64,000 bases of DNA. Source: Rhodeus uyekii (Eukaryota; Chordata; Actinopteri; Cypriniformes; Acheilognathidae). The stretch spans positions 37,501 through 101,500 of the forward strand of contig JAWRVZ010000277.1 in NCBI GenBank assembly GCA_037043235.1, given 5' to 3'. Every line of letters begins with the position of its first letter. The stretch's first letter is position 1. Of this stretch, positions 1 to 12,295 are shown piece after piece. The position numbers and the translations under genes are program-made. The notes under the pieces were generated by a model, which saw only the letters and a program-made list of their open reading frames with translations, was not told the DNA's origin and searched no databases.

Positions 1-1946
1 TTTTGTGTTTACTTGAGTTTATCTTTGACTAATATCTAAATTTGTTTGATGATCTGAAACATTTAAGTGACAAACATGCAAAAAATAAGAAACCAGGAAA
101 CACCTTTTCAGTAACTAATAAGTACTGTAAGAAATCAATGCATCAACTAACATGAACTAACAGGAGCTGAGTGTAAAGTGACACTAAAACAACAATGATC
201 GGCGTAGGAAGGAGGCGATGTGTGTGACGGAGGCCGCGAGGAGCGTTTCTCCCTCAGAAGCAGACGTGTGCTCACAGGAACGGCATGCAGAGGTGCAGCG
301 TGGGACAGGCCCGAGCGGGACGGCACAGGTGCATGCTGGGACACTCGCTCACTGAAGAGACTCAAGGACAACAGAAAGGCTGGAAGGAGACGCAGACGTG
401 CGTGAAGGAGAGAAGAATCGCAGTGTTTTTCCAGCGCGAATGTTTCTGTCATTATCATTCCTGAAGCGGCTGGTGTTTGAGGTAACGGTGTGAGCGCACG
501 GCTGCAGACACAAGCGCTGTGTGATGGACAAAACAGCTGGAACGAGACGCACATCAGGAAACAGCAGATTTAACAGGAGCAAAGACGAGCTGTGCATTAA
601 CAACACAGACAACACGCAGACCGTTACATCACACAAGACCTTACTATTAATAAATAATATAACTATTATTACTGTTAATAATTTATTCAATTTAATTATA
701 AAACGATTTAATAACCTAAATATTTAAAATAATTTTTACATTATAAAAGAATACAAATAATATGAATCATTTATGATGAAAATAAATGCCTTTTTGCATT
801 GTAAAATAATAATAATAATAATTTACATAAGGATATTTTTAAAGAACATTAAAATTAAAAAATATATTTTATATTGTAAAAAAAATGTTTTTTAAATTAT
901 TTAAAACAATCATAAAAAATATATGTATTAATACATTATAAATTAATATCAGTAGACCTTTAGATCGCAAAGATCTTTGCATAAAATAAAATAATAATAT
1001 TATTTTTTTATAATTGTTAATCATTTCAATTAAAAAATGTAAAATAATAATAATTTATATAATTTATTAATATTACTGTATTTTAATTATAAAAAAATAC
1101 ATTTTACACCAAATATTAATAAATCAAATTATTAAATCATAATTTTTACATTAGAAAAAATTAATATAATATGCTTTATAAACAATAAATAATAATAAAT
1201 TAGAAAATAAGCGGACATTTAAAAATAATTATATATTATTAAAATTACATAATGAAATAATATCACATTGCAAATATTCTAAAATATTTAATAGTTAATA
1301 GTCTTATTAGTTAATAAATTAATTGTATAATGTAAAATAATAAATGATTTTAGATGAAATCATATATTATTACAACGAATCATTAAATAATTTACATCGT
1401 AAATCAATAATATAATTAATATGCATATATTTTTATTGGTTTAATTTAAACAATCCCATCAATGCGGTACATCAGCTGGACTTCTGTTTGACTCTGAACA
1501 TTAAAGTGGAATATGAGAAAGAACTTCAGCATCCAGAATATGACACACTTCACCTTTAAGAGCGTGGCGTGTGAGTAGCAGGTGATGTCATCGACCCGGT
1601 CCGGCTCCCAGAGTGCAGTGCACAGAGGTCACCGGGGAAACAATGACATCAGCTGACGATCCGAGGACACACACACACACACACCAGAGGGAACATGTGT
1701 GTTCTGTTTATGGACGCTGATGAACCAGTGATGTCATCCACAGGCCATGTGCTGCAGTCATAACTCAGAGCAGCTCAACGGACCATCTCTCTCACACACA
1801 CGTTTCACTATAGTAGAGAAGCAGCACTCATGAGTTTACATCAAGTTAATTATATTTTCTGTCCTCTAACCAAAGCACTGCCGCTAAACTCTCCATCACA
1901 GAAACACTACATTTAAATAAAGATTTCAATTTCAAAGCCTTCTTAA

Positions 1947-1948
<2 letters not shown>
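1..1948. other. Non-coding, AT-rich; inferred ddah1 intron 1
   Basis: No gene is visible. Bases about 600-1450 are very AT-rich, with many short TAATAAT and TTTAAA runs. The flanks (150-560, 1460-1920) have ordinary composition. The short open frames at 147-554 and 220-405 have no recognisable domain and look accidental. Intron membership is inferred from ddah1 exon 1 lying at 16500-16781 on the minus strand; no later ddah1 exon was recognised here. Confidence 0.5.

Positions 1949-2005
<57 letters not shown>
1949..2005. repeat. (CA)n microsatellite
   Basis: About 28 uninterrupted CA units lie immediately upstream of the large CA-derived minisatellite. Confidence 0.9.
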
Positions 2006-2008
<3 letters not shown>

Positions 2009-2120
2009 TACAAACACACACACGCTCACAAATAAGACAATACACATTGCCACACACTCACTCACTCACTCACAAACACACACACAAACACGCATTCACA
2101 CTCAAACTCACGCTCACTAT

Positions 2121-4080
2121 CACGTATTCACACTCACGTGTTCACACTCACGTGCTCACACTCACCTGTTCACACTCACCTGTTCACACTCACGTGCTCA
2201 CACTCACCTGTTCACACTCACCTGTTCACACTCACCTGTTCACACTCACCTGTTCACACTCACCTGTTCACACTCACCTGTTCACACTCACCTGTTCACA
2301 CTCACACTCACCTGTTCACACTCACCTGTTCACACTCACCTGTTCACACTCACGTGCTCACACTCACGTGCTCACACTCACCTGTTCACACTCACCTGTT
2401 CACACTCACCTGTTCACACTCACCTGTTCACACTCACCTGTTCACACTCACCTGTTCACACTCACCTGTTCACACTCACCTGTTCACACTCACCTGTTCA
2501 CACTCACGTGCTCACACTCACACTCACGTGCTCACACTCACGTGCTCACACTCACCTGCTCACACTCACCTGCTCACACTCACCTGTTCACTCACACTCA
2601 CCTGTTCACTCACACTCACCTGTTCACACTCACCTGCTCACACTCACCTGCTCACACTCACCTGCTCACACTCACCTGCTCACACTCACCTGCTCACACT
2701 CACCTGTTCACACTCACGTGCTCACACTCACCTGCTCACACTCACCTGCTCACACTCACCTGTTCACTCACACTCACCTGTTCACACTCACCTGTTCACA
2801 CTCACCTGTTCACACTCACCTGTTCACACTCACACTCACCTGCTCACACTCACCTGTTCACTCACACTCACCTGTTCACTCACACTCACCTGTTCACACT
2901 CACCTGTTCACTCACACTCACCTGTTCACTCACACTCACCTGCTCACACTCACCTGCTCACACTCACCTGCTCACACTCACCTGTTCACACTCACCTGTT
3001 CACTCACACTCACCTGTTCACTCACACTCACCTGTTCACACTCACACTCACCTGTTCACACTCACACTCACCTGTTCTCACGCACACGCGCTCACGCTCA
3101 CAGTGTTCACGCTCACGCTCACAGTGTTCACACTCACACGTGTTCACACACACGTGTTCACACTCACACACACACACGTGTTCACACTCACACACACACA
3201 CGTGTTCACACTCACACACACGTGTTCACACTCACACACACGTGTTCACACTCACACACACGTGTTCACACTCACACACACGTGTTCACACTCACACACA
3301 CATGTTCACACTCACACACACGTGTTCACACTCACACACACACGTGTTCACACTCACACACACACACACACACGTGTTCACACTCACACACACACACACA
3401 CACACACGTGTTCACACTCACACACACACACGTGTTCACACTCACACACACACACGTGTTCACACTCACACACACACACACACACACACGTGTTTACACT
3501 CACACACACGTGCTCACACTCACGTGCTCACACTCACACACACGTGTTCACACTCACACACACGTGTTCACACTCACACACACGTGTTCACACTCACACA
3601 CACGTGTTCACACTCACACACGTGTTCACACTCACACACGTGTTCACACTCACACACACACACACACACACACGTGTTTACACTCACACACACGTGTTCA
3701 CACTCACGTGCTCACACTCACACACACGTGTTCACACTCACACACACGTGTTCACACTCACACACACGTGTTCACACTCACACACACGTGTTCACACTCA
3801 CACACACGTGTTCACACTCACACACACGTGTTCACACTCACACACGTGTTCACACTCACACACACACACGTGTTCACACTCACACACACACACACACACA
3901 CACACGTGTTCACACTCACACACACACACACACACACACACGTGTTCACACTCACACACACACACGTGTTCACACTCACACACACACACACGTGTTCACA
4001 CTCACACACACACACACGTGTTCACACTCACACACACACACACACGTGTTCACACTCACACACACACACACGTGTTCACA

Positions 4081-4132
<52 letters not shown>

Positions 4133-4335
4133 TTCACACTCACACACACACACGTGTTCACACTCACACACACACACACGTGTTCACACTCACACACACA
4201 CACACGTGTTCACACTCACACACACACACACGTGTTCACACTCACACACAGTGTTCACACTCACACACAGTGTTCACACTCACACACAGTGTTCACACTC
4301 ACACACAGTGTTCACACTCACACACACACACACGC
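2121..4335. repeat. 2.2 kb minisatellite of TGTTCACACTCACC and CACACACGTGTTCACACT units
   Basis: A long array with a 14-18 bp basic unit. The left half (about 2140-3075) is dominated by CACCTGTTCACACT with TGC/TTC variants. The right half (about 3120-4250) is dominated by (CA)n-CGTGTTCACACT with CA runs of variable length. The last units (4240-4320) change to CAGTGTTCACACT. The units carry E-box cores, CACCTG on the left and CACGTG on the right. All three plus frames stay open (predicted proteins of 683-800 residues made of His, Thr, Ser, Cys, Leu and Phe) only because the repeat lacks stop codons, so it is not coding. Confidence 0.92.
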
Positions 4336-4388
4336 GTTTACATTCAAACTCAGACACATGCTCACACTCACTCACACATACACACGTT

Positions 4389-4422
<34 letters not shown>

Positions 4423-4557
4423 GACATTCAAACAATCACACACACCTGAAAATAAGAACACACTCACACACACACACGTGTGTGTCCTGTGGCGTGTTTC
4501 TCACGTGCTTGATGGATTCTAGCCACAATCTGACACTTTTGTGCGTTTCAATGATGT

Positions 4558-4593
<36 letters not shown>

Positions 4594-5751
4594 TCAGAAC
4601 CGCAGGCTCAGCAATATGAGAAACTGAGAAACCTGGAAAATAGTGTTTCTGTGGGAGTTACTGCATCAGTTTTCTTTGGACTCAGTTTGTTTCTGTTTAT
4701 TAAGAGAGACTGTTTGAGTTGAGTGAACTCGCTGTGATGTGTGTGTCAGAAGTTGGGCATTATGGGATGGCCAGGGTCATCCATGCTTTCCTGTTGCTTA
4801 CGCCACATTCTGACCCGACAGAAACTCAGACTCATCAGAACACGTTTCCCCAGTTTTGACAAATCTGTGTGACCTTTGACTTCAACAAGGAATTTCCCTA
4901 ATTTCCTCTTTTTATTAGATGGTCTGTAAATCCTAGAGACCTGTTTCAAAGTCACTTAAATCAAACACACACACACATTCACTCACACACAGATATATAC
5001 ACACACACACACAATCACAGATATACACACACACACACATGCTCAAAGCACTTGGTTAGCAAAGTGAAGTTGGGAAATGAGGGAAAACACGTGCCGGTGG
5101 GTTTGGATGTAATTGAGTGTGTGTCCATCAGCGGAGGAGAAAAATAACATGTATTCACAGCGTGAGGGAGAAACACACACGTGTTGTGTCAATCAAACAA
5201 CTCTTTTCCTCCGCTGAAGTGTAATTCAGCCGCCAAACACGCATCCGTGTGTGTGTGTGTGTGTGTGTGAGGCCACGTGAGCGTATGAGGTGAGATTTAC
5301 CTCATTTCTTACCCGCATTTAGATCCACTGAACCTAAAACCACACGAGTGTGTGAACACACAACCAGCTCATCTGATAACTGCTCTGAATCATCTGTAAC
5401 CCGTCGTCGGACCGTCCCGGAGAACATTAATGTGTGTGCTGCAGTGCATGCTGGGAGCTCACAGACCCTTCACACACACTCATGCAAACACAACACTGAC
5501 AGGATTCACTGAGAATACAGCAACTAAAAGAGCAGCAAAATCACAATATAAAACCGGCAAATAATCAACATTATTCATAAACTTCTTAATCGGAGTAATT
5601 CCTTAATTAATGTCAATAAACGTAATCATGTAATAGTTCAGACTCTCTTGCATCACATGGTGAAAGCTCTGAAAGCGTTTCTCACACTCCGAGACGAGAC
5701 ATTCCTCATGTGTCGGTGTGAGACGGAAGGACTTGGCCTTGCTGAGAGAAT

Positions 5752-5798
<47 letters not shown>

Positions 5799-6562
5799 CA
5801 CAACATGCTGCCACTGACCCGCAATCTCTGAACATTCAAACACTCTTCCTATAAAACCCTAGTGTGCATCAGACCACACACACACACACACACACACAGC
5901 TGAACACACACTATAACATCTGCACAGCTAAATATACAGACACACACTCACATACACACATACTCACAAACTCACACACATACACAGCTGAACCCACACA
6001 CACACACTCGCACATAGCACACACAGCTGAGCAAACGTGCACAGACACACACACTTATGCATGCACACACTCACACATACATACAGAGCTGAGCACACAC
6101 ACAAACATTTACCCACACTCATGCACACACACGCACACACACACACAGCTGAAACACAGTTTCAACAGTGTGGATTCATAAAGTGCACGTCAGCAATGTG
6201 GCGCAAGCAAGTCGTCAGTCATTCGAACACAAACATGTTTCGAACGTCATTTCCACACGAGAATAAAGAGGGATTTGGGATTTTGACGGTTCAGAGGAAA
6301 TGAATGATAAAATTCATTTAAAATTCAAATAACAGAGAAACTCCGTCTCTCCCAAACGTTCCCACACATGAAGCGAACGCAGGCCGGCTGTCCCGGTCCA
6401 GGAATGTCGCAGGGAAACGGGAGCGCGAGGAATGTCAGCCTGACCCGGAACGGCCGGCGGTTTCTCACACACACGCGGAGGAGCTGCCGACGGAAACCGG
6501 TCACTTCCGACCAGGACGAGTTCCAGCGCCGGACGGAGGAAGAGCTTCTGTGTCTGAACACC
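4336..6562. other. Non-coding with CA/TG microsatellites
   Basis: No gene recognised. Contents: (TG)n at about 4560-4591, (CA)n at about 5753-5794, and a degenerate CA-rich block at 5870-6150 in which CAGCTGA recurs every 30-60 bases. The sequence from 6330 to 6562 is GC-richer, but its open frames have no domain. Confidence 0.5.
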
Positions 6563-6570
6563 GTCTAGAC
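6563..6570. repeat. 8-bp target-site duplication, left copy
   Basis: GTCTAGAC lies directly before the CAG terminus of the hAT element and is repeated exactly at 9142-9149. It fits the NTCTAGAN preference known for Charlie-type hAT elements. Confidence 0.9.
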
Positions 6571-9141
6571 CAGACCTGGGCATTGTACGGCCCGCGGGCC
6601 ACATCCGGCCCGCGGGCTATCCTTGACCGGCCCGCGTGAGGTAATTGGTACTTTTTAAAGCTGCAGTCCATATCTTTTTTGTTTTGTTTTTAAAATGTTC
6701 AAAAATTATATATTAAGCGAGTACATCATGAAAACATTTCCCAAACCGTGTTTTTGTCTTATCCTGAATAACTACGGTACACATGCAATCAGTGTTTATA
6801 TTGGCTCACGTCCGCACCATTGCGGAGGAACACCCGTACCAGCGTGACTCGTCATAGAATGAATGGAGAAAAGTAGCTCCGGCTGCAATGTTCTTCCGCA
6901 CGACAAAAGTTACGGTCTGTAGTCATGGCAACTGATTTTGTTTTGTTTTCTATTTACATACGTCAGTCACAGTGCGTGTGACCGTTTGCACCTTCACTTC
7001 TCTCCATGCTCAGACGTTAAATATGTTAGCTAAAAATAAAAAACGAAAGATTGACGCAGAATGTAGAGTTTTTAAGACCGTATGGACTTCAAAGTATTTA
7101 TTTACAGAAGTCAAAGGGAAAGCTGTTTGTTTAGTTTGTGGAGAACAGATCGCGGTGCTTAAGGATTACAATTTGAATCGTCATTACGAGACGAAACATG
7201 AAGAGAAATACAAAAATTTGACAGATGCAGAGCGATCACGGATATCTGAAACTTTACTGGCACAGCTGCAAAAGCAGCAAGGACATTTTACTAAGCTTCA
7301 TGCATCCAGGGATGCAGCTGTCAATACCAGCTTTGTGATATCACACAAAATCGCTAAAAACAGTAAGCCATTCTCTGATGGGGAATTTATTAAAGAATGT
7401 TTGGTGGATTCTGCTGCGCTAATATGCCCTGAGAAAAAAGACGCATTTGCGAATGTGGCCCTCTCCAGACGAACTGTAACGAGACGAGTCGAGGACATCG
7501 CGGGAAATCTGGAACTTCAGCTGCAAAACAAAGTGGATAATTTTGACTGTTTCTCCTTGGCTCTGGATGAGAGCTGTGATGTCCGCGACACAGCCCAGTT
7601 ACTTGTCTTTGTACGTGGGATAACGAAAGACTTTGAGATCACGGAGGAGCTGGCAGCAATGCGGTCAATGAAAGGGACTACAACGGGGAGTGATTTGTTC
7701 ACCGAGGTAAATTCATCCATGGACAAACTGGGACTAAAATGGGACAAACTGACAGGTGTTACAACCGATGGTTGTCCAAATCTGACAGGGAAAAATGTCG
7801 GACTTTTGAAACAGATGCAAGATAAAGTGACTGAAATTAACCCAGAAAAGAAATTGATATTTTTGCATTGCATTATACACCAGGAGGTGTTGTGCAAGTC
7901 AGTGCTAAAGATCAACCATGTTATTGATGTTGTAACTAAAGTAGTGAACTTCATCAGGGCAAGAGCACTGAATCATAGACAGTTTGTTGCACTTTTGGAG
8001 GAGAATGAAAGTGAACACAGTCACATAGGCTACCACACAGCCATCAGATGGCTCAGCCTAGGCAAGGTGCTTAAAAGAGTATGGGACTTGAGAGCAGAAA
8101 TTCAAGAGTTCTGTGAAAAGAAATGCAGGGACACCCCAGAGCTCTCAGATGCAGACTGGTTGGCAGATCTGGCTTTTGCTGTTGATGTGACTGCACTTAT
8201 GAATGAACTAAATACTAAGCTACAAGGTAAGGGCCTCTTTGTACATGAAATGTACAGCTTAGTGATGGCTTTCATGAGAAAGTTGAAGTTTCTTTCAAGA
8301 CAATTGGAGGGCAACATTCTTACCCATATGCCAACACTGAAAGAAGTCACACCATCAGCTGATCACCTCCACAGGTACTCATCCATGTTAGAGGCACTGC
8401 ATGGTGAGTTTTCAAGGCGATTTGAAGACTTTAAAAGAGTTGAGAGTGAAATGCACATGATTTCTTCTCCCTTCACTTGCAGTGTGGATAATGCACCCAT
8501 TGATGTTCAGCTTGAATTAATTGATCTGCAGTCTGATAAACTACTGTCAGAGCACTTTAAGTCAGTATCACTGCTGCATTTTTATTCTTCTCTCAAAGAG
8601 GAAAACTTTCCACACATAAAGAGACATGCTCAGAGGATGTTGGTTCTCTTTGGATCTACCTACATTTGTGAACAAACATTCTCCGTGATGAAGTTTAACA
8701 AATCCAGATACAGATCCTCTCTCAGTGATGATCACTTGTGTGCTGTCCTTCGCATATCCACCTCAGATATTCAACCTGACTTCAGTGCACTTGTTCAAGC
8801 CCAACAGAGGCTAGATTTCTCTCACTGAACAAGAAAAAAAACCCACAAACAACTCTGGGGACATTTATTGTTTTTTGTATATAGTTAATGCAATGCTGGT
8901 CTTTGAAATACTTGCTTTTTTGTGTAAAGTTGTGATGCTAGTTTTTGAAACAACTGTTTTTGTGAATGTTCATTAAATAGTGTTATAATTCCACATTTTC
9001 ATCATATTGTTTCATTTAATGTTTTTTATAAAGAGATATACAATCAATTGGCCAGAACTGAGTTAAGTGTATTGGTCCGGCCCTCTACAACTGCCCGAGT
9101 TTCTCATGTGGCCCCATGAGAAAAATAATTGCCCACCCCTG
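6571..9141 (+). mobile_element. hAT-Charlie-like autonomous DNA transposon
   Basis: The element is 2571 bp and is bounded by the perfect 8-bp duplication GTCTAGAC. The left end reads CAGACCTGGGCATTGTACGG. The right end, on the complementary strand, begins CAGGGGTGGGCAATTATTTT, so the termini are short imperfect inverted repeats of the CAG...TGGGCA type. Between them is one uninterrupted transposase frame (7023-8828). The intact frame and unmutated duplication suggest a young insertion. It lies in the inferred ddah1 intron 1, with the transposase on the strand opposite to ddah1. Confidence 0.9.
7023..8828 (+). CDS. hAT-family transposase (Charlie / GTF2IRD2-like)
   Basis: Cut-and-paste transposase of 601 aa. 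An in-frame ATG at 6972 would add 17 residues, but the ATG at 7023 precedes the basic KNKKRK stretch and is the likelier start. Near the N-terminus, C36-x2-C39 with H54 and H59 forms a BED-like zinc finger for terminus binding. The first catalytic Asp is probably D182 in LALDESCD and the second D249 in TTDGCPNLTGK. HCIIHQ and the RW in YHTAIRW follow, and the C-terminal hAT dimerisation block (FGSTYICEQTFSVMKFNKSRYRS) is present. The layout matches the Charlie-derived part of GTF2IRD2 and related domesticated proteins. The position between inverted termini with a target duplication says it is a transposon copy, not a domesticated gene. No frameshift or stop was seen. Activity is an inference. 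Confidence 0.92.
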   Translation: MLAKNKKRKIDAECRVFKTVWTSKYLFTEVKGKAVCLVCGEQIAVLKDYNLNRHYETKHEEKYKNLTDAERSRISETLLAQLQKQQGHFTKLHASRDAAVNTSFVISHKIAKNSKPFSDGEFIKECLVDSAALICPEKKDAFANVALSRRTVTRRVEDIAGNLELQLQNKVDNFDCFSLALDESCDVRDTAQLLVFVRGITKDFEITEELAAMRSMKGTTTGSDLFTEVNSSMDKLGLKWDKLTGVTTDGCPNLTGKNVGLLKQMQDKVTEINPEKKLIFLHCIIHQEVLCKSVLKINHVIDVVTKVVNFIRARALNHRQFVALLEENESEHSHIGYHTAIRWLSLGKVLKRVWDLRAEIQEFCEKKCRDTPELSDADWLADLAFAVDVTALMNELNTKLQGKGLFVHEMYSLVMAFMRKLKFLSRQLEGNILTHMPTLKEVTPSADHLHRYSSMLEALHGEFSRRFEDFKRVESEMHMISSPFTCSVDNAPIDVQLELIDLQSDKLLSEHFKSVSLLHFYSSLKEENFPHIKRHAQRMLVLFGSTYICEQTFSVMKFNKSRYRSSLSDDHLCAVLRISTSDIQPDFSALVQAQQRLDFSH

Positions 9142-9149
9142 GTCTAGAC
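9142..9149. repeat. 8-bp target-site duplication, right copy
   Basis: An exact repeat of GTCTAGAC at 6563-6570, directly after the CTG terminus. Confidence 0.9.
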
Positions 9150-9248
9150 CAAACAAAGAGACGAGTGTGTGGAGCCGACCCTCCCGAGACGACAGAGAGT
9201 GTGTGTTCCAGAGATACTGATGTACTTCACACACACACACACACTCAC

Positions 9249-10325
9249 TAGGGATGTGTGAGTGTAGTCAACTAGTCGACTACACGAGAAAGATTTTATA
9301 GATTTTTATTTTATGACAATTGCTAAATTCAAACCCGTTTTCGCGTGTTGGCTGGAGCTGCGGTCGCAACGGACGCGCTCAGTGTTTGTCATATATCACA
9401 GCTATTCAGTTTTCAACCACGAACCTTTATTTTAGGTTTCAGACGTTTAAATACGCATAAGAACTGGCAAAAAATACATTTATAGTTTGAAAATCAATCC
9501 GTTCAATAATAAACTGACAAGGTGTTTTATTCATATCAGATACACATTGCACAGGTTACTATACATTTCTCCCACGTCGCTGGACACTTACTGTCATGTA
9601 TTTCGAGAAAAGGGACTGAATTTACGTGTTGTAAATCCGACGGATCAGATTCTCTGTCGCGCATCAGCTGACATGATCGTTATAAATGCTTTTAAGCGAC
9701 AAAACACATTCACTTCCACATATTTGAGAATTGGAATATCAGGTAATTGATGAAAAAGCCAACAAGTGTGTGAACATTTTGAATAAATACACAAAACTAA
9801 AATGAGATGCGTCTGTCATCCGAGCAGAAACTAAATCTTTACCGCAGATCTCCCATGCGTTTTGTTTATATCAGTCGCAGCGGGTTTAATAATGACCACT
9901 GAAGGTGTTGGGAGTATTTTAAAGTAGGAGGACACAGAAAAGTGTTTTATAAACTGTTATGTCAAACTGACAGATAATGATTCCACTGGATCCGAGCATA
10001 GCCATATTAATCACAGACACGGAAATGTTTGGAGAGACGAGCCGAAACAGCCAAATCATCTACAACTGTCCGTCACTGTGATCACGTTCAGCTGAAAGAA
10101 ATATATAGATATATACTATCTTATTCTTTACCTGTTTATTGAACTCATTGTCACGGGTTTCACCATGGAAACCGACACACACGCCTCTCCTATACAAAGC
10201 TGCAGTTTTGAGACTCAGCGCGCCGTGGAAAAGTTACCTTATTTCTAGCGGCATTACTTTTAGACTAGTCGGTTACAAAATTTTCGTTTAAACAACTAAC
10301 AAATTAGTTGAAAAGCACATCCCTA
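9249..10325. mobile_element. Non-autonomous hAT-like MITE (TAGGGATGTG termini)
   Basis: The left end is TAGGGATGTG and the right end is CACATCCCTA, a perfect 10-bp inverted repeat. Both ends then carry related ACTAGTCGACTA / TAGACTAGTCGG motifs in opposite orientation. The flanks are ACACTCAC and ACACACAC, a 7/8 match compatible with an 8-bp target duplication inside a CA tract. The 1.08 kb interior has no credible transposase frame. A diverged piece of the same sequence recurs at about 15090-15265. Confidence 0.75.
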
Positions 10326-11608
10326 ACACACACACACACACTCACACTCTCTCTCTCTCTCTCACACACTCGTCACTCAGTCACTCACATACACACACAC
10401 ACTCCCTCACGCATACACACACACACTCACTCACACACACACACACAATCTCACACTCAAACACACGCACAGAAACACACTCACACTCGTCAATCACAGT
10501 CACACACACAAACACACACGCACTCACACTTTCACACTCCCTCACTCATACATATACACACACACACTGTCTCACACACATACACAAGATTCAGTCTCCC
10601 ACACAAACACATTCATCTTTCAAACACGGACTTGTACTGCATGTCGAGAAACAATTTCACGACGCAACTGAAAACCCAAAGTGCGTTAATGTCAGACGCA
10701 CAATTCATTTGAAACGACTTGATTGTGAGTGTTTCCAGAGAAACACACGCCTGCAAGAGTTCTGCAGAACTGCGATCCCGGAAACACACGGGAAACATGT
10801 CCCGACATTTCAGTTGAGCAACTTTCACTCAGCGCTGGTGTGTTAGTGTGTTCATGCGCTGTAATCCCGAGTGAAAGCTTCAGCAGCGACCCGTGACTCT
10901 GAACCTCGCACATCCTCATTACCAGAAACTGCATCGTCACACAACCGGCGTGTGCATTTCAGTGGAACACGGCAAAACGCATGACACACAAAACCAACTA
11001 AATTAAATGTAAGGCGACACATCGTGACAACAGCAATCACGGCATTTTCACAGCAGACAATTAAATGAATGTCACCGTGTAACAATCGTTGGCATGTGAT
11101 CGTTAAAAACTCAAACCTCGAGTCTTTCGTGACCTGGGTCGGCATTCACTGCCCTCCTCATTTATCTTTTAAAGCTAATATCAAACTAATATTCCTCAGT
11201 CAATTCATTATGAACAATAAAACGAGAAAAAATACTGTAAAAGTGTATTTGGTCGCTAAAGATGTGTAACAGTGAGTGTTTGTTTTTCTATTTCACTCAT
11301 AATCACCGCAGGCAGAAACAGAAGAACAGAGATCATCAGCAGAAATACTGAATCAGTCAGATATTAGTGTCTCTCATGTGCGTCTGCTGAAGAAGCTGGA
11401 AAATATTCATGCTGAAGATGCTGAAAGCGATAGTTTTGGGATGCAAACATGAGCAGACGCTGAACGTACTGGGAAACGAGCTCTGACGAAAAATATCTGC
11501 TCAAACTGAAGCCTTTCAACCTCTCTTTACTTTATTCTCCTGTAATGGTTACACTAATATCAGGAGATTCGCCACAGGTAGAGATCCAAACGTGTTCAAT
11601 AACGATAA
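10326..11608. other. Non-coding; CA/CT microsatellite then unique sequence
   Basis: 10326-10610 is a compound CA/CT simple repeat. 10611-11608 is unique-looking sequence in which I recognise no gene; its open frames are short and carry no domain. Confidence 0.45.
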
Positions 11609-12186
11609 ATGATCCAGTCTGTTGCGATTGCTCTGCTCTGATTGGCCGAATGATCCAGTCTGTTGCGATTGCTCTGCTCTGATTGGCCGAATGATCCAGT
11701 CTGTTGCGATTGCTCTGCTCTGATTGGCCGAATGATCCAGTCTGTTGCGATTGCTCTGCTCTGATTGGCCGGATGGTCCAGTCTGTTGCGATTGCTCTGC
11801 TCTGATTGGCCGGATGGTCCAGTCTGTTGCGATTGCTCTGCTCTGATTGGCCGAATGATCCAGTCTGTTGCGATTGCTCTGCTCTGATTGGTCGGATGAT
11901 CCAGTCTGTTGCGATTGCTCTGCTCTGATTGGCCGAATGATCCAGTCTGTTGCGATTGCTCTGCTCTGATTGGCCGAATGATCCAGTCTGTTGCGATTGC
12001 TCTGCTCTGATTGGCCGAATGATCCAGTCTGTTGCGATTGCTCTGCTCTGATTGGTCGGATGATCCAGTCTGTTGGGATTGCTCTGCTCTGATTGGCCAG
12101 ATGATCCAGTCTGTTGGGATTGCTCTGCTCTGATTGGTCGGATGATCCAGTCTGTTGGGATTGCTCTGCTCTGATTGGTCAGATGG
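11609..12186. repeat. 41-bp minisatellite with a CCAAT box in every unit
   Basis: About 14 tandem units, each reading GATCCAGTCTGTTGCGATTG followed by CTCTGCTCTGATTGGCCGAA and T. The last three units carry GTTGGG in place of GTTGCG. Every unit holds ATTGG, the complement of the CCAAT core. Because 41 is not a multiple of 3, three units make one 41-codon period, and an open minus frame of 210 codons results; it is not coding. Confidence 0.93.
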
Positions 12187-12295
12187 CAAATCTACTAATG
12201 TCACTAATGAGGTTGTTTGTCTGAGCAAACATTCTCAACAAATTAAGTCTTTATTATATATGCATTTCCTTCACATGCAAATCTAAAGTTAAAAT

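Noticed and set aside
2047..4559. Three overlapping open frames of 683-800 codons on the plus strand
   Set aside because: They are translations of the E-box minisatellite in all three frames, built only of a handful of residues; a stop-free repeat, not genes.
4746..4955. 69-codon minus frame with a protein-like look (GKFLVEVKGHTDLSKLGKRV)
   Set aside because: No family recognised, no splice context, single short frame; possibly a repeat remnant, not annotated.
9487..9750. 87-codon frame inside the hAT-like MITE as a transposase remnant
   Set aside because: No hAT motif (DDE, TTDG, dimerisation block) is present; likely accidental.
11596..12228. 210-codon minus-strand frame with a repeated peptide
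   Set aside because: A by-product of the 41-bp minisatellite, which has no stop in this frame; no domain or gene structure.
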